64,000 nt of DNA from Acidovorax sp. (GCA_030692685.1 JAUXZO010000073.1:21468-85467), one strand, 5' to 3'; counted from the first letter of the stretch, positions 16,173 through 27,054 are shown. The notes: generated from the sequence alone by a model not told the origin. Translations and numbers: made by a program.

Positions 16173-17102
16173 ATGCCAGTTTACAGCATGACCGGATACG
16201 CCAGCGCACAGCATGGCGCGTCTGCCACTGGCGCTGAAACCGACGCCCGCACCGATCCCCGCGCACTCCAGTCCCGCAGGCTGGGGTTGGAAATCCGCTC
16301 GGTCAACAGCCGCTTTCTGGACCTGTCGTTCCGCCTGCCCGACGAATTGCGCGCCATGGAGCCCACGCTGCGCAGTTTGCTGACCGCCCGCCTTAAACGA
16401 GGCAAGGTCGAAGTCCGCGCAGCACTGGAGAATGAAGACAGCAATACGCTGCAAGACCCACCCGCTCGCCTGCTGCAGCGTCTGAACTCCCTGCAGGACT
16501 CAGTCAAATCCTGGCTGCCCAACGCCGCGCCACTGAGCGTGGCCGACGCTCTGCGCCTTTGTGCGAACGCGCATTCTGGTGGCGAAGACTGGAGCGAAGC
16601 GGTTCCCGCCTTGGCCGAAGAAGCCCTCACCGCCCTGATGTCAGCCCGCGAGCGAGAAGGCAAGCGCCTGGCCACCATGCTGCTCGACCGGGTCAAACAA
16701 CTGCGCACCTTGGCACAACAGGCCGTGCCCATGGTTCCGCTGCTGGTCGAGCAGCAACGCCTGCGTTTTATGGAGCGCTGGAAAGAAGCCATGGCACTGA
16801 CCGATGGCGCCACGTTGCCAGAGGCCGCCAGGGACCGTGCGCTGACAGAAGCGACCGCTTTTGCCATCCGCATCGACGTGGCCGAAGAAATCACACGGCT
16901 CGACTCCCACCTCGATGAAATCGAGAGACTGCTGAAAAAGGGCGGAGAAGTGGGCAAGCGTCTGGACTTTTTGATCCAGGAACTGCACCGCGAAGCGAAC
17001 ACGCTGGGCTCCAAATCCGCAGCACTGGACCTGACCCGCGTAAGCGTAGACATGAAAGTGCTGATCGAGCAAATGCGCGAGCAAGTGCAAAATATCGAGT
17101 AA
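16173..17102 (+). CDS. yicC: YicC family endoribonuclease
   Basis: 309 aa. It begins with the YicC signature MTGYASAQHG. RSVNSRFLDLSFRLP and the C-terminal EITRLDSHLDEIERLL, RLDFLIQELHREANTLGSK and the DM-K-EQ-R-EQVQN-E end are all typical. YicC proteins are endoribonucleases acting on small RNAs in enterobacteria. The gene immediately precedes gmk (36 bp), a conserved pairing. Confidence 0.93.
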   Translation: MPVYSMTGYASAQHGASATGAETDARTDPRALQSRRLGLEIRSVNSRFLDLSFRLPDELRAMEPTLRSLLTARLKRGKVEVRAALENEDSNTLQDPPARLLQRLNSLQDSVKSWLPNAAPLSVADALRLCANAHSGGEDWSEAVPALAEEALTALMSAREREGKRLATMLLDRVKQLRTLAQQAVPMVPLLVEQQRLRFMERWKEAMALTDGATLPEAARDRALTEATAFAIRIDVAEEITRLDSHLDEIERLLKKGGEVGKRLDFLIQELHREANTLGSKSAALDLTRVSVDMKVLIEQMREQVQNIE

Positions 17103-17138
17103 CACTCATTTTTTGATAGCGCACGACGCACATCAACT

Positions 17139-17759
17139 ATGGACTATCCAGGCAATCTCATCGTAGTGGCGGCCCCCAGCGGCGCCGGCAAATCCAGCTT
17201 GGTCAAGGCCCTGCTAGAGCTGGACTCCCACGTTCACCCCTCTATCTCGCACACCACGCGGACGCCCCGCGGCCAGGAAAAGCACGGCCGTGAGTATTTC
17301 TTTGCGTCGGAGTCCGAGTTCGACGCCATGATCCAGGGCAATGCATTTGTGGAATGGGCCCATGTCCACGGCAACCGTTATGGCACGTCCAAAAGAGCCA
17401 TTGAAGAGCGCATTGCCCAAGGCTCGGATGTCATCCTCGAAATCGACTTTCAGGGTGCTTTGCAAATCAAGCAGGCTTTCGCCAATGCCGTGCTGGTCTT
17501 CATCCTGCCGCCCAGCTGGGAGGAACTGCGGTCCCGCCTTGAACGACGGGGCGAAGACTCTGCAGATGTCATCGAAGTGCGCCTGAAGAATGCAGCCATA
17601 GAGATGGCTCAGGTAGAAAAATTCGACTTCGTTATAATCAACGAGTTGTTTGAGCGCGCGCTTTTCGACCTGAAAGCCATAGTTCACGCCCAGCGACTCA
17701 AGTACGCCGCACAGCGCCGCGCCCGTGCTGATACCTTCCAGTCGCTCAATATCACCTGA
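17139..17759 (+). CDS. gmk: Guanylate kinase
   Basis: 206 aa. The P-loop is PSGAGKSSL at 13-21. The GMP-binding region [21 protein letters not shown] and the lid [15 protein letters not shown] follow. The enzyme converts GMP or dGMP to the diphosphate. It is 17 bp upstream of rpoZ and in one operon with rpoZ and spoT. Confidence 0.97.
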   Translation: MDYPGNLIVVAAPSGAGKSSLVKALLELDSHVHPSISHTTRTPRGQEKHGREYFFASESEFDAMIQGNAFVEWAHVHGNRYGTSKRAIEERIAQGSDVILEIDFQGALQIKQAFANAVLVFILPPSWEELRSRLERRGEDSADVIEVRLKNAAIEMAQVEKFDFVIINELFERALFDLKAIVHAQRLKYAAQRRARADTFQSLNIT

Positions 17760-17776
17760 ATCCCCGGAGTAAATCG

Positions 17777-17980
17777 ATGGCCCGCATCACTGTAGAAGAC
17801 TGCCTGGAAAAGATCCCCAACCGCTTCCAGCTCGTGTTGGCCGCCACCTATCGCGCTCGCATGTTGAGCCAGGGCCACGCTCCCCGCATCGAAAGTCGCA
17901 ACAAGCCCGCCGTGACCGCTCTGCGCGAAATCGCCGAAGGCAAGGTTGGCCTGGAAATGCTCAAGAAGGTTCCTGGTTGA
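17777..17980 (+). CDS. rpoZ: RNA polymerase omega subunit
   Basis: 67 aa, the short betaproteobacterial form. [20 protein letters not shown], then the RARM and [19 protein letters not shown] motifs, are characteristic. Omega helps beta-prime assembly and forms part of a ppGpp binding site. That fits its position between gmk and spoT. Confidence 0.97.
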   Translation: MARITVEDCLEKIPNRFQLVLAATYRARMLSQGHAPRIESRNKPAVTALREIAEGKVGLEMLKKVPG

Positions 17981-18007
17981 GCTTTTTTCTGGGTAACGCC
18001 CTCAAAG

Positions 18008-18034
18008 AGCACCGCGGCTGCGGTGCTTTTTTTT
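18008..18034 (+). terminator. Intrinsic terminator between rpoZ and spoT
   Basis: AGCACCGC / GCGGTGCT with a GGCT loop is followed by eight or more T. It would reduce read-through from gmk-rpoZ into spoT, so spoT probably has its own promoter or depends on leak-through. Confidence 0.85.
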
Positions 18035-18076
18035 GTCCCACGGCGGCCTAATGCACACCCGCGCTACATTTAAGGC

Positions 18077-20356
18077 ATGAACGCGGTGCTCAATTCACCT
18101 TCTGCAACGCCATTCCGGGCTGGCGATTTGCCCATGCCTGGAAGCCTTTCGGCCGCCGCGGCCGCCGCCAACGCGGCTGCGGCCAGCTTTGCCGCGCTGA
18201 CGGACAGCCTTGACTATCTGGACGCATCGAGCATCGAACAGGTTCGGCAGGCGTACCGCTTTGCCGACGAAGCGCATTTAGGCCAGCTGCGCAACAGCGG
18301 CGAGCCTTACATCACCCACCCTATCGCTGTCGCCGCTCAGTGTGCGACCTGGAAGCTCGACGCACAGGCCCTGATGGCTGCCCTCCTCCATGACGCCATG
18401 GAAGACTGCGGCGTAACCAAGGCAGACTTGATCGACCGCTTCGGCGCACCCGTTGCGGAGCTGGTGGACGGGCTGACCAAGCTCGACAAACTCCAGTTCA
18501 ACACCCGCGAAGAAAACCAGGCCGAGTCGTTTCGAAAAATGCTGCTGGCCATGGCGCGCGATGTGCGCGTCATCCTGATCAAACTGGCGGACCGCACGCA
18601 CAACATGCGCACGCTGTCGGATATGCCCCGCAGTAAATGGGGACGTATTTCGTCGGAAACGCTGGAGATCTACGCACCGATAGCGCATCGACTCGGGCTC
18701 AACCAGACTTACCGAGAACTGCAAGATTTGTCTTTCCGGCATCTGCATCCTTGGCGCTACGCAACGCTGTTCAAAGCAGTCAACAAATCACGTAACCGCA
18801 GACGTGACTTGGTCCAGAAGGTGCAAACCGAAGTGGATGCCGCCTTCTCGAAAATCGGCATGAAGGTGCGCCTGGCCGGTCGCGAGAAAACCTTGTATGC
18901 CATCTATCAGAAGATGGACTTCAAGCATCTGAGTTTTGCGCAGGTAACGGACATTTACGGTTTTAGGGTAATTGTCCCGTCGGTAACGGAGTGCTACACC
19001 GCCTTGGGCGTGTTGCACCAGATGTACAAGCCCGTGCCTGGCAAGTTCAAAGACCATATCGCGATTGCGAAGCTCAACGGCTACCAGTCTCTGCACACCA
19101 CGCTGGTAGGCCCATCGGGGGTCAATATCGAGTTTCAAATGCGAACCGATGAAATGCACGTCATCGCCGAGGCTGGTGTTGCTGCGCATTGGCTCTACAA
19201 AGCGCAAGACGGTGACGGCACATCGGCAGAGCGCCTTGGAACAAAATGGCTGCAGTCGTTGCTGGATATTCAGAACGAGACGCGCGATGCAGCCGAGTTC
19301 TGGGACCACGTGAAAGTGGACCTCTTCCCGGATGCGGTGTATGTGTTCACCCCAAAGAGCCAGATCATGGCGTTGCCACGAGGGGCCACGGTGGTTGACT
19401 TTGCCTATGCGATCCACAGCAATGTCGGCGACAGGACCACCGCTGCAAAGATCAACAACGAGCAAGTACCTTTGCGCACGGAGCTCAAGAACGGCGACGT
19501 GGTGGAAGTGATTACGGCACCCGTGTCCACGCCCAACCCGGCATGGCTCGGCTTTGTGCGCACCGGCCGCGCACGCTCAAAGATTCGGCACTATCTCAAG
19601 ACCCTGGCTCAGGCAGAGTCTGAGGGGTTGGGCGAGAAGCTGCTCACCCAGGCCATTCGCGCCGAAGGTCTGGAACAGTTGCCCCCGGTAGACGCCACGA
19701 CACACCAGTTGTGGGACAAGCTGCTGCGCTTTACCGGCAACCGAACGCGCAGTGAGTTGATGACGGATCTCGGGCTGGGCAAGCGCATTGCCAGCATCGT
19801 GGCGAAGCGCCTGATGGTGTTGATGTCAGAGTACGGCCATCGCCCCGATGCCCTCCTCATGTCAAAGGAGCGTTACACGTCGCATGAAACATTGTCCCAA
19901 GGAGCCGTGACGCTCGACGGGAGCGAAAACGCGTCCGTACAGTACGCATCGTGTTGTCGCCCCGTGCCTGGAGACAGCATTGTCGGCTACCTGGGACGTG
20001 GCGAGGGCTTGGTGGTCCACAACGTACATTGCAGCGTCGCCAAGCGTCTTCAACACAAGGACAGTGAGCGGTTTATTGCAGTGGACTGGTCCGATGAGCC
20101 CACGCGGATGTTTGAAACTGGCGTGGTTGTCACAGTCACCAACGGCAAAGGCGTACTCGCCCGAGTAGCAGCGGAGCTGGGAAGCTCGGAGGCGGACATT
20201 ACGCACGTGGACATGGACGACGAGGCTGCGCTTGACACGACCGACCTGCGCTTCATTGTGGCGGTGCGTGATCAGGCCCACCTCGAAACCGCGTTACGCA
20301 ACCTGAGACGCACTCGGGCTGTGATCAAGGCAGTTCGGATCACCCCACAGGCCTAG
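18077..20356 (+). CDS. spoT: Bifunctional (p)ppGpp synthetase/hydrolase
   Basis: 759 aa. The hydrolase domain has YITHPIAVA (His81) and ALLHDAMED (His105-Asp106), so the Mn-binding HD site is intact. The synthetase domain follows near 275-400 (GREKTLYAIYQKM, DIYGFRVIV, EFQMRTDEMH). A TGS domain (VFTPKSQIMALPRGATVVDF), a helical region and a C-terminal ACT domain (TVTNGKGVLARVAAELGSSE) follow. Intact HD plus synthetase makes this the Rel/SpoT-type bifunctional enzyme. The gmk-rpoZ-spoT order is standard. Confidence 0.96.
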   Translation: MNAVLNSPSATPFRAGDLPMPGSLSAAAAAANAAAASFAALTDSLDYLDASSIEQVRQAYRFADEAHLGQLRNSGEPYITHPIAVAAQCATWKLDAQALMAALLHDAMEDCGVTKADLIDRFGAPVAELVDGLTKLDKLQFNTREENQAESFRKMLLAMARDVRVILIKLADRTHNMRTLSDMPRSKWGRISSETLEIYAPIAHRLGLNQTYRELQDLSFRHLHPWRYATLFKAVNKSRNRRRDLVQKVQTEVDAAFSKIGMKVRLAGREKTLYAIYQKMDFKHLSFAQVTDIYGFRVIVPSVTECYTALGVLHQMYKPVPGKFKDHIAIAKLNGYQSLHTTLVGPSGVNIEFQMRTDEMHVIAEAGVAAHWLYKAQDGDGTSAERLGTKWLQSLLDIQNETRDAAEFWDHVKVDLFPDAVYVFTPKSQIMALPRGATVVDFAYAIHSNVGDRTTAAKINNEQVPLRTELKNGDVVEVITAPVSTPNPAWLGFVRTGRARSKIRHYLKTLAQAESEGLGEKLLTQAIRAEGLEQLPPVDATTHQLWDKLLRFTGNRTRSELMTDLGLGKRIASIVAKRLMVLMSEYGHRPDALLMSKERYTSHETLSQGAVTLDGSENASVQYASCCRPVPGDSIVGYLGRGEGLVVHNVHCSVAKRLQHKDSERFIAVDWSDEPTRMFETGVVVTVTNGKGVLARVAAELGSSEADITHVDMDDEAALDTTDLRFIVAVRDQAHLETALRNLRRTRAVIKAVRITPQA

Positions 20357-20426
20357 ATGGGTTGCACCACACGTTACTACGCAGCGATGGCGCTCGCAGA
20401 TGATGTAGCGAATTGGGTTGTTTCGA

Positions 20427-20996
20427 CTACTTTGTAGGTTCCACCTGCGGCGGGTATTGCACACTCAGAATTTCCAGATTCCGAACACCGCCTGGTGTTG
20501 GTAGTTGGACTTCGTCGCCCACACGAGCCTTGAGTAACGCCCGTGCAACGGGCGCAATCCAACTCACTTGCGCCACGTGACTGTCGGCCTCGTCGATGCC
20601 CATGATGGTGATAGCGCGTTCGACACCCTCATCATCCACATAGGTCACAGTCGCCCCGAAGAACACCTGATCGCTTCCCGCATGGACGCTAGGATCAACC
20701 ACCTCGGCAATTTCAAGGCGTTTTGTCAGGAAACGGATGCGACGATCTATCTCACGCAAACGCTTTTTGCCATAAAGATAGTCCCCGTTTTCTGAGCGAT
20801 CACCATTGCTGGCCGCCCAGTGAACGATATCGACAATCTTGGGCCGTTCATTGTCGATCAGGTCTAGCAATTCCGAGCGCAAACGAGAAAACCCCGCGGG
20901 GGTGATGTAGTTCTTGCCCCCGGCGGGCAGGGAAGGCAGCTCCAACTCATCGTCGTCGTCAGCGCCATCAGCTTCTTTGGTGAAAGCCTTGCTCAT
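20427..20996 (-). CDS. greB: Transcription elongation factor GreB
   Basis: 189 aa from the ATG at 20994-20996 (an upstream ATG at 21050 lies in the terminator of the tRNA gene). An acidic extension (GADDDDELELPSLP) precedes the Gre N-terminal coiled coil (YITPAGFSRLRSELLDLID), the loop HWAASNGDRSENGDYLYGKK and the C-terminal FKBP-like domain (SWIAPVARALLKARVGDEVQ). The loop with Asp-Arg-Ser-Glu-Asn inserts into the RNA polymerase channel and stimulates cleavage of backtracked RNA. Confidence 0.93.
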   Translation of the reverse strand: MSKAFTKEADGADDDDELELPSLPAGGKNYITPAGFSRLRSELLDLIDNERPKIVDIVHWAASNGDRSENGDYLYGKKRLREIDRRIRFLTKRLEIAEVVDPSVHAGSDQVFFGATVTYVDDEGVERAITIMGIDEADSHVAQVSWIAPVARALLKARVGDEVQLPTPGGVRNLEILSVQYPPQVEPTK

Positions 20997-21038
20997 TGCC
21001 AGAGTCCTCCGATAAAGACAATGTCCACAGACAAATGA

Positions 21039-21071
21039 AAAAGCCTGCAATCTTGCGATTGCAGGCTTTAA
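21039..21071 (-). terminator. Intrinsic terminator after tRNA-Arg
   Basis: On the minus strand AAAGCCTGCAATC / GATTGCAGGCTTT forms a 13-bp stem with a 4-base loop and a T-rich end, just past the tRNA CCA. Confidence 0.85.
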
Positions 21072-21075
21072 ACAT

Positions 21076-21152
21076 TGGTGCGGCTGGCAGGAATCGAACC
21101 CACGACCCCTTGGTTCGTAGCCAAGTACTCTATCCAGCTGAGCTACAGCCGC
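21076..21152 (-). tRNA. tRNA-Arg (anticodon ACG)
   Basis: On the minus strand GCGGCTG pairs with CAGCCGC, the discriminator is A and CCA is encoded. The anticodon stem-loop is CTTGGCTACGAACCAAG with ACG, whose A is expected to be edited to inosine to read CGN codons. Length is 77 nt. Confidence 0.96.
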
Positions 21153-21356
21153 TAAGCTTCGAATTATAGCATGATTTTTCGACTACTCTAAAAATCTTGC
21201 TTTGTTAGATTGTTTGCCGTTTCACCAGCAACAACTCCAACACAACTCAACGCAAGCCGATATTGTAGTGCAACCCCTAGTCGCAAAATCCGAATCGCAT
21301 AGATTGCGGCGAGAAAAAAAGCGACGATCCTAGGGTGCAACCACGCAAGTGATGGA

Positions 21357-21433
21357 TGGTAGGGCGTGTTGGACTTGAACCAACGACCAAAGGATTATGA
21401 GTCCTCTGCTCTAACCAACTGAGCTAACGCCCC
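21357..21433 (-). tRNA. tRNA with anticodon CAT, probably tRNA-Ile2 (lysidine type)
   Basis: On the minus strand GGGGCGT pairs with ACGCCCT, with discriminator A and encoded CCA. The anticodon loop contains CTCATAA. From memory, the segment GACTCATAATCCTTTGGTCG and the following TTGGTTCAAGTCC resemble E. coli tRNA-Ile2 more than its elongator Met tRNA. If so, TilS would convert the C to lysidine to read AUA. Elongator Met remains possible. Bases 21153-21356 hold no gene I can see. Confidence 0.85.
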
Positions 21434-21484
21434 AAGCCATGCTCCAGCGCGATACAACGGGGCAAGCGCCGTATTGTAGGGGGT

Positions 21485-22489
21485 TTACTTGCGGTAGCTC
21501 AGCGCGTTAGAAACGAGCTTGGACGTGATGTCCACGATCTGAATCATCCGGTCATAGGGCATGCGCGTAGGACCGATCACCCCCAGTGTTCCGACTACTT
21601 TTCCATCGACCTCATACGGTGCGCTGACTACCGAAAGTTCCTCAAAAGGAACCACATGGCTTTCGCCTCCGATATAGATACGCACGCCCTCGGCTTGGCT
21701 CGATATGTCCAGAAGTCGCAATATCTGCGTTTTTTGCTCAAACAGATCAAAAGCGCGTCGCAGGTTACCCATGTCGTTGGAGAAGTCACTCACAGCCAAC
21801 AGGTTGCGTTCACCAGAAATCACGACCTCATCCTGCGCCTCAGAGAGCGCTTCTGACCCCACATTCACGGCCGCCTGCATGAGTGATGCGATCTCGCCGC
21901 GCAGCACGTCCACCTCGGACTTCAGACGCTCACGCACCTGCTCCATCGCCAAGCCTGCATAGTGAGTATTGAGAAAGTTAGAAGCCTCAATGAGCTGAGA
22001 CTGGGAGTAATCCACATCCGTGAAGATGACGCGGTTTTGCACATCGCCCTCGGGCGAAACGATGATGACCAGAAATCGTCGCTCTGAAAGTTTTAAAAAT
22101 TCTATGTGTCGAAACACAGAGGTTCTCCGCGGCGCCATCACCACCCCAACGAACTGCGACAGGTTGGACAACAACTGCGCTGCATTCGCGATCACTTTCT
22201 GAGGCTGCTCGGGGACCAGATGGGCGTGTGCCAAAGGGTCTCGCTGCACCGTCAACATCGTGTCCACAAACAAGCGGTAACCGCGCGCTGTAGGTATACG
22301 TCCAGCCGAGGTATGCGGACTCACGATCAGCCCCAGCTCTTCCAGGTCCGACATGACGTTGCGGATCGTGGCGGGCGACAGATCAAGCCCCGAGGCACGG
22401 GATAAGGTTCTGGACCCTACAGGTTGCCCGTCGGCAATGTAGCGCTCGACCAGGGCTTTCAGCAACAACTTGGCACGGTCATCGAGCAT
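21485..22489 (-). CDS. hrcA: Heat-inducible transcription repressor HrcA
   Basis: 334 aa. The N-terminal winged helix has [20 protein letters not shown] and [35 protein letters not shown] is the hallmark stretch, followed by the inserted domain and the GAF-like domain ([19 protein letters not shown]). HrcA binds CIRCE operators of groE/dnaK genes and needs GroEL for folding. No CIRCE-type inverted repeat was spotted in its own short upstream gap to nadK (28 bp, divergent). Confidence 0.95.
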   Translation of the reverse strand: MLDDRAKLLLKALVERYIADGQPVGSRTLSRASGLDLSPATIRNVMSDLEELGLIVSPHTSAGRIPTARGYRLFVDTMLTVQRDPLAHAHLVPEQPQKVIANAAQLLSNLSQFVGVVMAPRRTSVFRHIEFLKLSERRFLVIIVSPEGDVQNRVIFTDVDYSQSQLIEASNFLNTHYAGLAMEQVRERLKSEVDVLRGEIASLMQAAVNVGSEALSEAQDEVVISGERNLLAVSDFSNDMGNLRRAFDLFEQKTQILRLLDISSQAEGVRIYIGGESHVVPFEELSVVSAPYEVDGKVVGTLGVIGPTRMPYDRMIQIVDITSKLVSNALSYRK

Positions 22490-22517
22490 GGATTGATTTT
22501 AATGATGTAATTTCGCG

Positions 22518-23414
22518 ATGACGTCAAAATTCCGCCATGTCGCGCTTATAGGTAAGTACCAGACCTCTTCCTCAAGCTCGGTAGGCGACAGCTCTCGACA
22601 AGCCTTGGAAGACATTGCTTGTTTTCTGGAACAGCAGGGATGCGCAGTGTCTCTGGAGACAGAGACCGCCAGCAATACCGGACTGACGCAATACCCTGCG
22701 CTGAATGTAGACGACATTGGTAACCAATGCGATCTAGGTCTGGTAGTGGGGGGTGATGGCACGATGCTCGGCATCGGTCGGCGGCTTGCCCGGTTCGGTA
22801 CGCCGCTGATAGGCATCAACCAAGGTCGACTCGGCTTCATCACGGACATTCCGTTTGATACCTACCAGACGACGTTGCCGCCTATGCTTCAGGGGGAGTA
22901 TGAGGAGGACCTACGCCCTTTGATGCACGCTACTGTCGTACGTGATGATCGGGTGGTTTTCGAAGCCCTTGCAATGAACGATGTCGTCGTGAACCGCGGC
23001 GCAACGTCCGGCATGGTGGAGTTGCGCGTAGAAGTTGATGGGCGATTTGTCTCCAATCAACGGGCAGACGGGCTCATTATTGCATCGCCAACGGGCTCAA
23101 CGGCGTATTCACTGTCGGCGGGAGGCCCGATGCTTCACCCCTCAATTCCTGGCTGGGTGCTTGTACCGATCGCGCCACACACATTGTCAAACCGACCCAT
23201 CGTGCTCTCCGATGCGACGGAGGTAGCAGTCGAGGTTGTCAGCGGCAGAGACGTCAGCGCCAACTTTGACATGCAGTCGCTGGCCTCGTTGCTACACGGG
23301 GACCGCATCCTGGTTAAAAGATCCGAACACCGTGTGCGGTTCCTGCACCCCAAAGGTTGGAATTACTTTGCCACCTTGCGCAAAAAGTTGCGCTGGAACG
23401 AGGGGGGCTCCTGA
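22518..23414 (+). CDS. nadK: NAD kinase
   Basis: 298 aa. GGDGTML at 78-84 is the catalytic diacylglycerol-kinase-fold motif, followed by [16 protein letters not shown], the nucleotide-binding NDVVVNRG and [20 protein letters not shown]. It phosphorylates NAD to NADP. It is divergent from hrcA and 2 bp upstream of recN, a common proteobacterial arrangement that couples it to the DNA repair gene. Confidence 0.96.
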   Translation: MTSKFRHVALIGKYQTSSSSSVGDSSRQALEDIACFLEQQGCAVSLETETASNTGLTQYPALNVDDIGNQCDLGLVVGGDGTMLGIGRRLARFGTPLIGINQGRLGFITDIPFDTYQTTLPPMLQGEYEEDLRPLMHATVVRDDRVVFEALAMNDVVVNRGATSGMVELRVEVDGRFVSNQRADGLIIASPTGSTAYSLSAGGPMLHPSIPGWVLVPIAPHTLSNRPIVLSDATEVAVEVVSGRDVSANFDMQSLASLLHGDRILVKRSEHRVRFLHPKGWNYFATLRKKLRWNEGGS

Positions 23415-23416
23415 TC

Positions 23417-25087
23417 ATGACACTCAGACGCATCACTTTGCGTGATTTTGTGATTGTGGAGGCTCTAGAGCTTGAGCTGGGTAGTGGGTTCACCGTCTTG
23501 ACCGGTGAAACCGGTGCTGGCAAATCCATTCTGATTGATGCGCTACAACTGGCGTTGGGCTCGCGCTCTGACTCGGGTCTGGTGCGCGAGGGTGCGTTGA
23601 AAGCAGACATCTGCGTGGAATTCGACTGCCCAGCCCATACGCAGCCATGGCTTGACGAGGCTGGTTTCGAGGTGGAAGACTTGCTGCTGTTGCGTCGCAC
23701 AGTGGATGTACAAGGGAAAAGCCGAGCCTGGATCAACGGAACTCCCGCAACGGCAACCCAACTGCGTGCATTGGGAGACATGCTGCTCGACATTCACGGG
23801 CAGCATGCTTGGCAAAGTTTGACACGCCCAGAGTCAGTCCGTGGTCTGCTGGATGCTTTTGCGGGAATCAGCACCGCTGACGTGTCGGCGCGGTGGGGCA
23901 CTTGGCGCTCAGCCCAAAAAACCTTGCAGCAGGCGAAGCAGGCGCAGTCCACACTGCAGCAAGAGCGCGAGCGCCTGCAATGGCAGATCGGTGAAGTAGA
24001 CAAACTCGCCCCTGCAGACGGCGAGTGGAGCGATCTGGATGCCCAGCACAAACGGCTGTCGCATGCCCAGGCATTGCTAGAGGCCGCTGGTGGAGTGATT
24101 CAAACCCTCCAGGAAGACGAGACAGGCGTCCTTGCTGCTCTCGCACACGCACATGGGCTCCTGCAGGCGCAGGAGCACGTTGAGCCAGAGTTTTCAGGCT
24201 TTGCCGACATCTTGTCGTCCAGCTTGGCACAAGCCAGCGACGTTGCCCATTCGCTGCAGTCTTATCTTCGGCATGCTGAAGTCGATCCGGAGCGCTTGGC
24301 TGAACTTGACGCTCGTTTATCGTTGTGGATGACCCTGGCGCGAAGATACAAGCGCCCACCCAGCGAACTGCCTGCGCTGCTCCAGGGATGGAAGTGTGAA
24401 TTGCAACAGCTCGATGCGGCAACCGATCTGGAAAAACTCTCGGCCGCAGAGGCATCCGGTGCAAGAAGCTTCCAATCGGCGGCGCGATCCCTGTCCTTGG
24501 CGCGCGCTAAGGCGGCTCCAAAGCTCTCGAGCGCCATCACGCACGCCATGCAGGGCCTTGGCATGGAGGGCGGTCAGTTTGAAGTGTCTTTATCCAAAGC
24601 CTCGGAGCCAGCCCCCCATGGAGTAGACGAAGTAGTTTTCTTGGTGGCCGGACACCCGGGCATGACTCCCAAACCCATCGGCAAGGTGGCGTCCGGCGGG
24701 GAATTGTCTCGCATCTCCCTTGCAATCTCGGTAACCACCAGCGAACTGGGCACGGCGCCTACATTGATTTTTGACGAAGTGGATTCGGGTGTAGGTGGCG
24801 CTGTTGCAGAGACCGTAGGGCGATTGATGCAACAACTCGGAACCGATCGCCAAGTGCTAGCAGTGACACATTTGCCCCAAGTCGCCGCTTGTGCAGACCA
24901 TCACCTCAAAGTCGCAAAAAACAAAAGCCCCAAAGGCACAACCAGCACAGTGCAAACGGTGAGAGACGAGCAACGTGTGACGGAAATTGCACGCATGCTG
25001 GGCGGAGAGCGACCCACTTCTACTACGTTAGCCCACGCGCGTGAGATGCTAAATATCGCATCGAAAATTATGGAGAACGAAGCCTGA
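23417..25087 (+). CDS. recN: DNA repair protein RecN
   Basis: 556 aa from the ATG at 23417 (the frame is open further upstream inside nadK). Walker A GETGAGKS is at 30-37, followed by a long coiled coil broken in the middle. The ABC signature [15 protein letters not shown] and Walker [18 protein letters not shown] are present. This SMC-like ATPase acts in double-strand-break repair. Its stop overlaps the rapZ start by one base. Confidence 0.95.
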   Translation: MTLRRITLRDFVIVEALELELGSGFTVLTGETGAGKSILIDALQLALGSRSDSGLVREGALKADICVEFDCPAHTQPWLDEAGFEVEDLLLLRRTVDVQGKSRAWINGTPATATQLRALGDMLLDIHGQHAWQSLTRPESVRGLLDAFAGISTADVSARWGTWRSAQKTLQQAKQAQSTLQQERERLQWQIGEVDKLAPADGEWSDLDAQHKRLSHAQALLEAAGGVIQTLQEDETGVLAALAHAHGLLQAQEHVEPEFSGFADILSSSLAQASDVAHSLQSYLRHAEVDPERLAELDARLSLWMTLARRYKRPPSELPALLQGWKCELQQLDAATDLEKLSAAEASGARSFQSAARSLSLARAKAAPKLSSAITHAMQGLGMEGGQFEVSLSKASEPAPHGVDEVVFLVAGHPGMTPKPIGKVASGGELSRISLAISVTTSELGTAPTLIFDEVDSGVGGAVAETVGRLMQQLGTDRQVLAVTHLPQVAACADHHLKVAKNKSPKGTTSTVQTVRDEQRVTEIARMLGGERPTSTTLAHAREMLNIASKIMENEA

Positions 25088-25950
25088 TGGCCCTCGAAAT
25101 TGTCCTGATCACAGGCATGTCAGGGTCCGGAAAATCAGTTGCGTTGCACGCACTGGAGGACGCTGGTTACTACTGCGTGGACAACCTTCCGCCAGAACTT
25201 CTAACGGCTTTTGTTGCACTTGAACATCGCCACCATGGCAACCGGGTGGCGATTGCCATGGATGTACGCAGTGCCACTTCACTGCACCAAGTGCCCCAAG
25301 AGCTGAACCGACTTCGCAGCCAAGGTGTGTCAGTGCAGTCAATCTTTTTAGATGCCACCATTGACACCTTGGTCAGGCGGTTCTCAGAAACACGCCGTCG
25401 CCATCCGTTGTCACATGACGATCTGCAACAGGGCAGAAAGGCCTTGGTACAGATCATCGAATTGGAGCGCGAACTGCTTGCAGATCTGCGCGAGCAGTCG
25501 CATGTGATCGACACAAGCACCATCCGGTCTTCGCAGCTACAAAGCTATGTCAAAAGCCTGATGACCACCTCGCGGGGCCAGTTAACCTTGGTATTCCAGT
25601 CGTTTGCTTTCAAACGCGGTATCCCCATGGATGCAGACTACGTCTTTGATGTGAGGATGCTCCCCAATCCCCACTATGAACCGATACTGCGTGATCTCAC
25701 AGGGCTGGACGAGCCTGTTGCTGACTTTTTGCGCCAACACCCAGATGTCGATTTGATGCGAACACACATCGCTCAGTTTTTGGCGCACTGGTTGGAGCTG
25801 CTAGATCGCAACCATCGCAGCTATGTCACCGTAGCGATTGGTTGCACAGGGGGGCAGCATCGGTCTGTCTACTTGGTGGAGCGGCTCGCCGAAGTTTTCA
25901 GTGATCGCTGGACCGCTCTGAGACGGCACCGAGAGTTGGACGGACGCTGA
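25087..25950 (+). CDS. rapZ: RNase adapter protein RapZ (P-loop nucleotide-binding)
   Basis: 287 aa. The Walker A-like GMSGSGKSV is at 10-18. [12 protein letters not shown] and the C-terminal [18 protein letters not shown] (with the conserved Cys and His) define the family. In enterobacteria RapZ guides GlmZ sRNA to RNase E and senses glucosamine-6-phosphate. Whether that holds in betaproteobacteria is not shown by sequence. The overlap with recN (TGATG) implies coupled translation. Confidence 0.93.
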   Translation: MALEIVLITGMSGSGKSVALHALEDAGYYCVDNLPPELLTAFVALEHRHHGNRVAIAMDVRSATSLHQVPQELNRLRSQGVSVQSIFLDATIDTLVRRFSETRRRHPLSHDDLQQGRKALVQIIELERELLADLREQSHVIDTSTIRSSQLQSYVKSLMTTSRGQLTLVFQSFAFKRGIPMDADYVFDVRMLPNPHYEPILRDLTGLDEPVADFLRQHPDVDLMRTHIAQFLAHWLELLDRNHRSYVTVAIGCTGGQHRSVYLVERLAEVFSDRWTALRRHRELDGR

Positions 25951-25980
25951 AAAAGCCGGTGGTGCCTGAACTTAAGGCGC

Positions 25981-27054
25981 TCACAACAACGACGCTTGCG
26001 TGGCGCTCAGCAATTTACGGATCGGTGCAGGCAGTCCAACCCTGTCCCATTGATCGGGAGATAGCCATTCACCCTCACCTGGCGGCCGATCTAACTGCAT
26101 ATCTCTAATTGCAAAAGGGTGAAGATGCAGGTCCCTGTGCGTGAGCACATGGAGAAACGGTGGCAAACCGTGCTGGATGAATTGCAGTGAGTCTCCCAAG
26201 GTTGCTACAAACGCCGCCATCGACGACACATCCGGGAAAACTGGGACGCAGTGCATACCCGCCCAGATACCTGTGGGCGGACGCCGCTCCAACCAAACGC
26301 GTCCTTGCTGATCATGCATAACCAGCAACTGCCAGGACTCGGACTTACGCAACAACTTGCGCGTTTTGACGGGGTATCGTTCGGGTTCGCCTTCTGCGCG
26401 CGCCGAACAAAGTGCGCTCAACGGGCATTGGTCGCACCGTGGCGCCCGCGGTGTGCAAGTAGCGGCCCCGAGGTCCATCAGCCCCTGCGTATACCGAGGC
26501 ATGGCGATTTCTAGATCTCGCTGTGGAAGCAATGACTCTGCATGATCCCAAAGCAGGCGCTCGTTTCGGGTGGAGGCTAGGTCCTCTTTGAACCCCAATA
26601 AGCGAGTGAGAACCCGACGAACGTTGGCGTCCAGGATGGAAACTCGCTGGGAAAAGCAAAATGCCGCGATGGCCCCAGCCGTAGAGCGCCCAATACCCGG
26701 AAGCAATACCAACACTTCCGCCGTCTTGGGAAAGACGCCGCCGTGCTCGGACACTACCATCTGTGCGCAGCGATGGAGATTGCGTGCGCGGCTGTAGTAA
26801 CCCAGGCCACTCCACAACCCCAGCACTTCGTCTTGAGTCGCTTTCGCCAACGCCGCGACATTGGGAAACCTGTCCAGAAATCGTGCGTAGTAATCGAGCA
26901 CCGTGGGCACCTGCGTCTGCTGCAGCATGATCTCCGACAGCCATACCCTGTAGGGATCCCGGGTCTGCTGCCATGGCAGATGATTGCGCCCATGCGTAAC
27001 CTGCCATGCAACTACGCGCTCCGCCACCGAAGCACCACCGACAGACACGGTCAT
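25981..27054 (-). CDS. mutY: Adenine DNA glycosylase MutY
   Basis: 357 aa. The catalytic Glu41 lies in SEIMLQQTQV, the helix-hairpin-helix is LPGIGRSTAGAIAAF and Asp142 is in SILDANVRRVLTR. The 4Fe-4S loop is C-x6-C-x2-C-x5-C (CTPRAPRCDQCPLSALC). A C-terminal Nudix-like domain recognises 8-oxoguanine. The enzyme removes A mispaired with 8-oxoG. Its start overlaps the end of the dynamin-like gene by 4 bp. Confidence 0.96.
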   Translation of the reverse strand: MTVSVGGASVAERVVAWQVTHGRNHLPWQQTRDPYRVWLSEIMLQQTQVPTVLDYYARFLDRFPNVAALAKATQDEVLGLWSGLGYYSRARNLHRCAQMVVSEHGGVFPKTAEVLVLLPGIGRSTAGAIAAFCFSQRVSILDANVRRVLTRLLGFKEDLASTRNERLLWDHAESLLPQRDLEIAMPRYTQGLMDLGAATCTPRAPRCDQCPLSALCSARAEGEPERYPVKTRKLLRKSESWQLLVMHDQQGRVWLERRPPTGIWAGMHCVPVFPDVSSMAAFVATLGDSLQFIQHGLPPFLHVLTHRDLHLHPFAIRDMQLDRPPGEGEWLSPDQWDRVGLPAPIRKLLSATQASLL

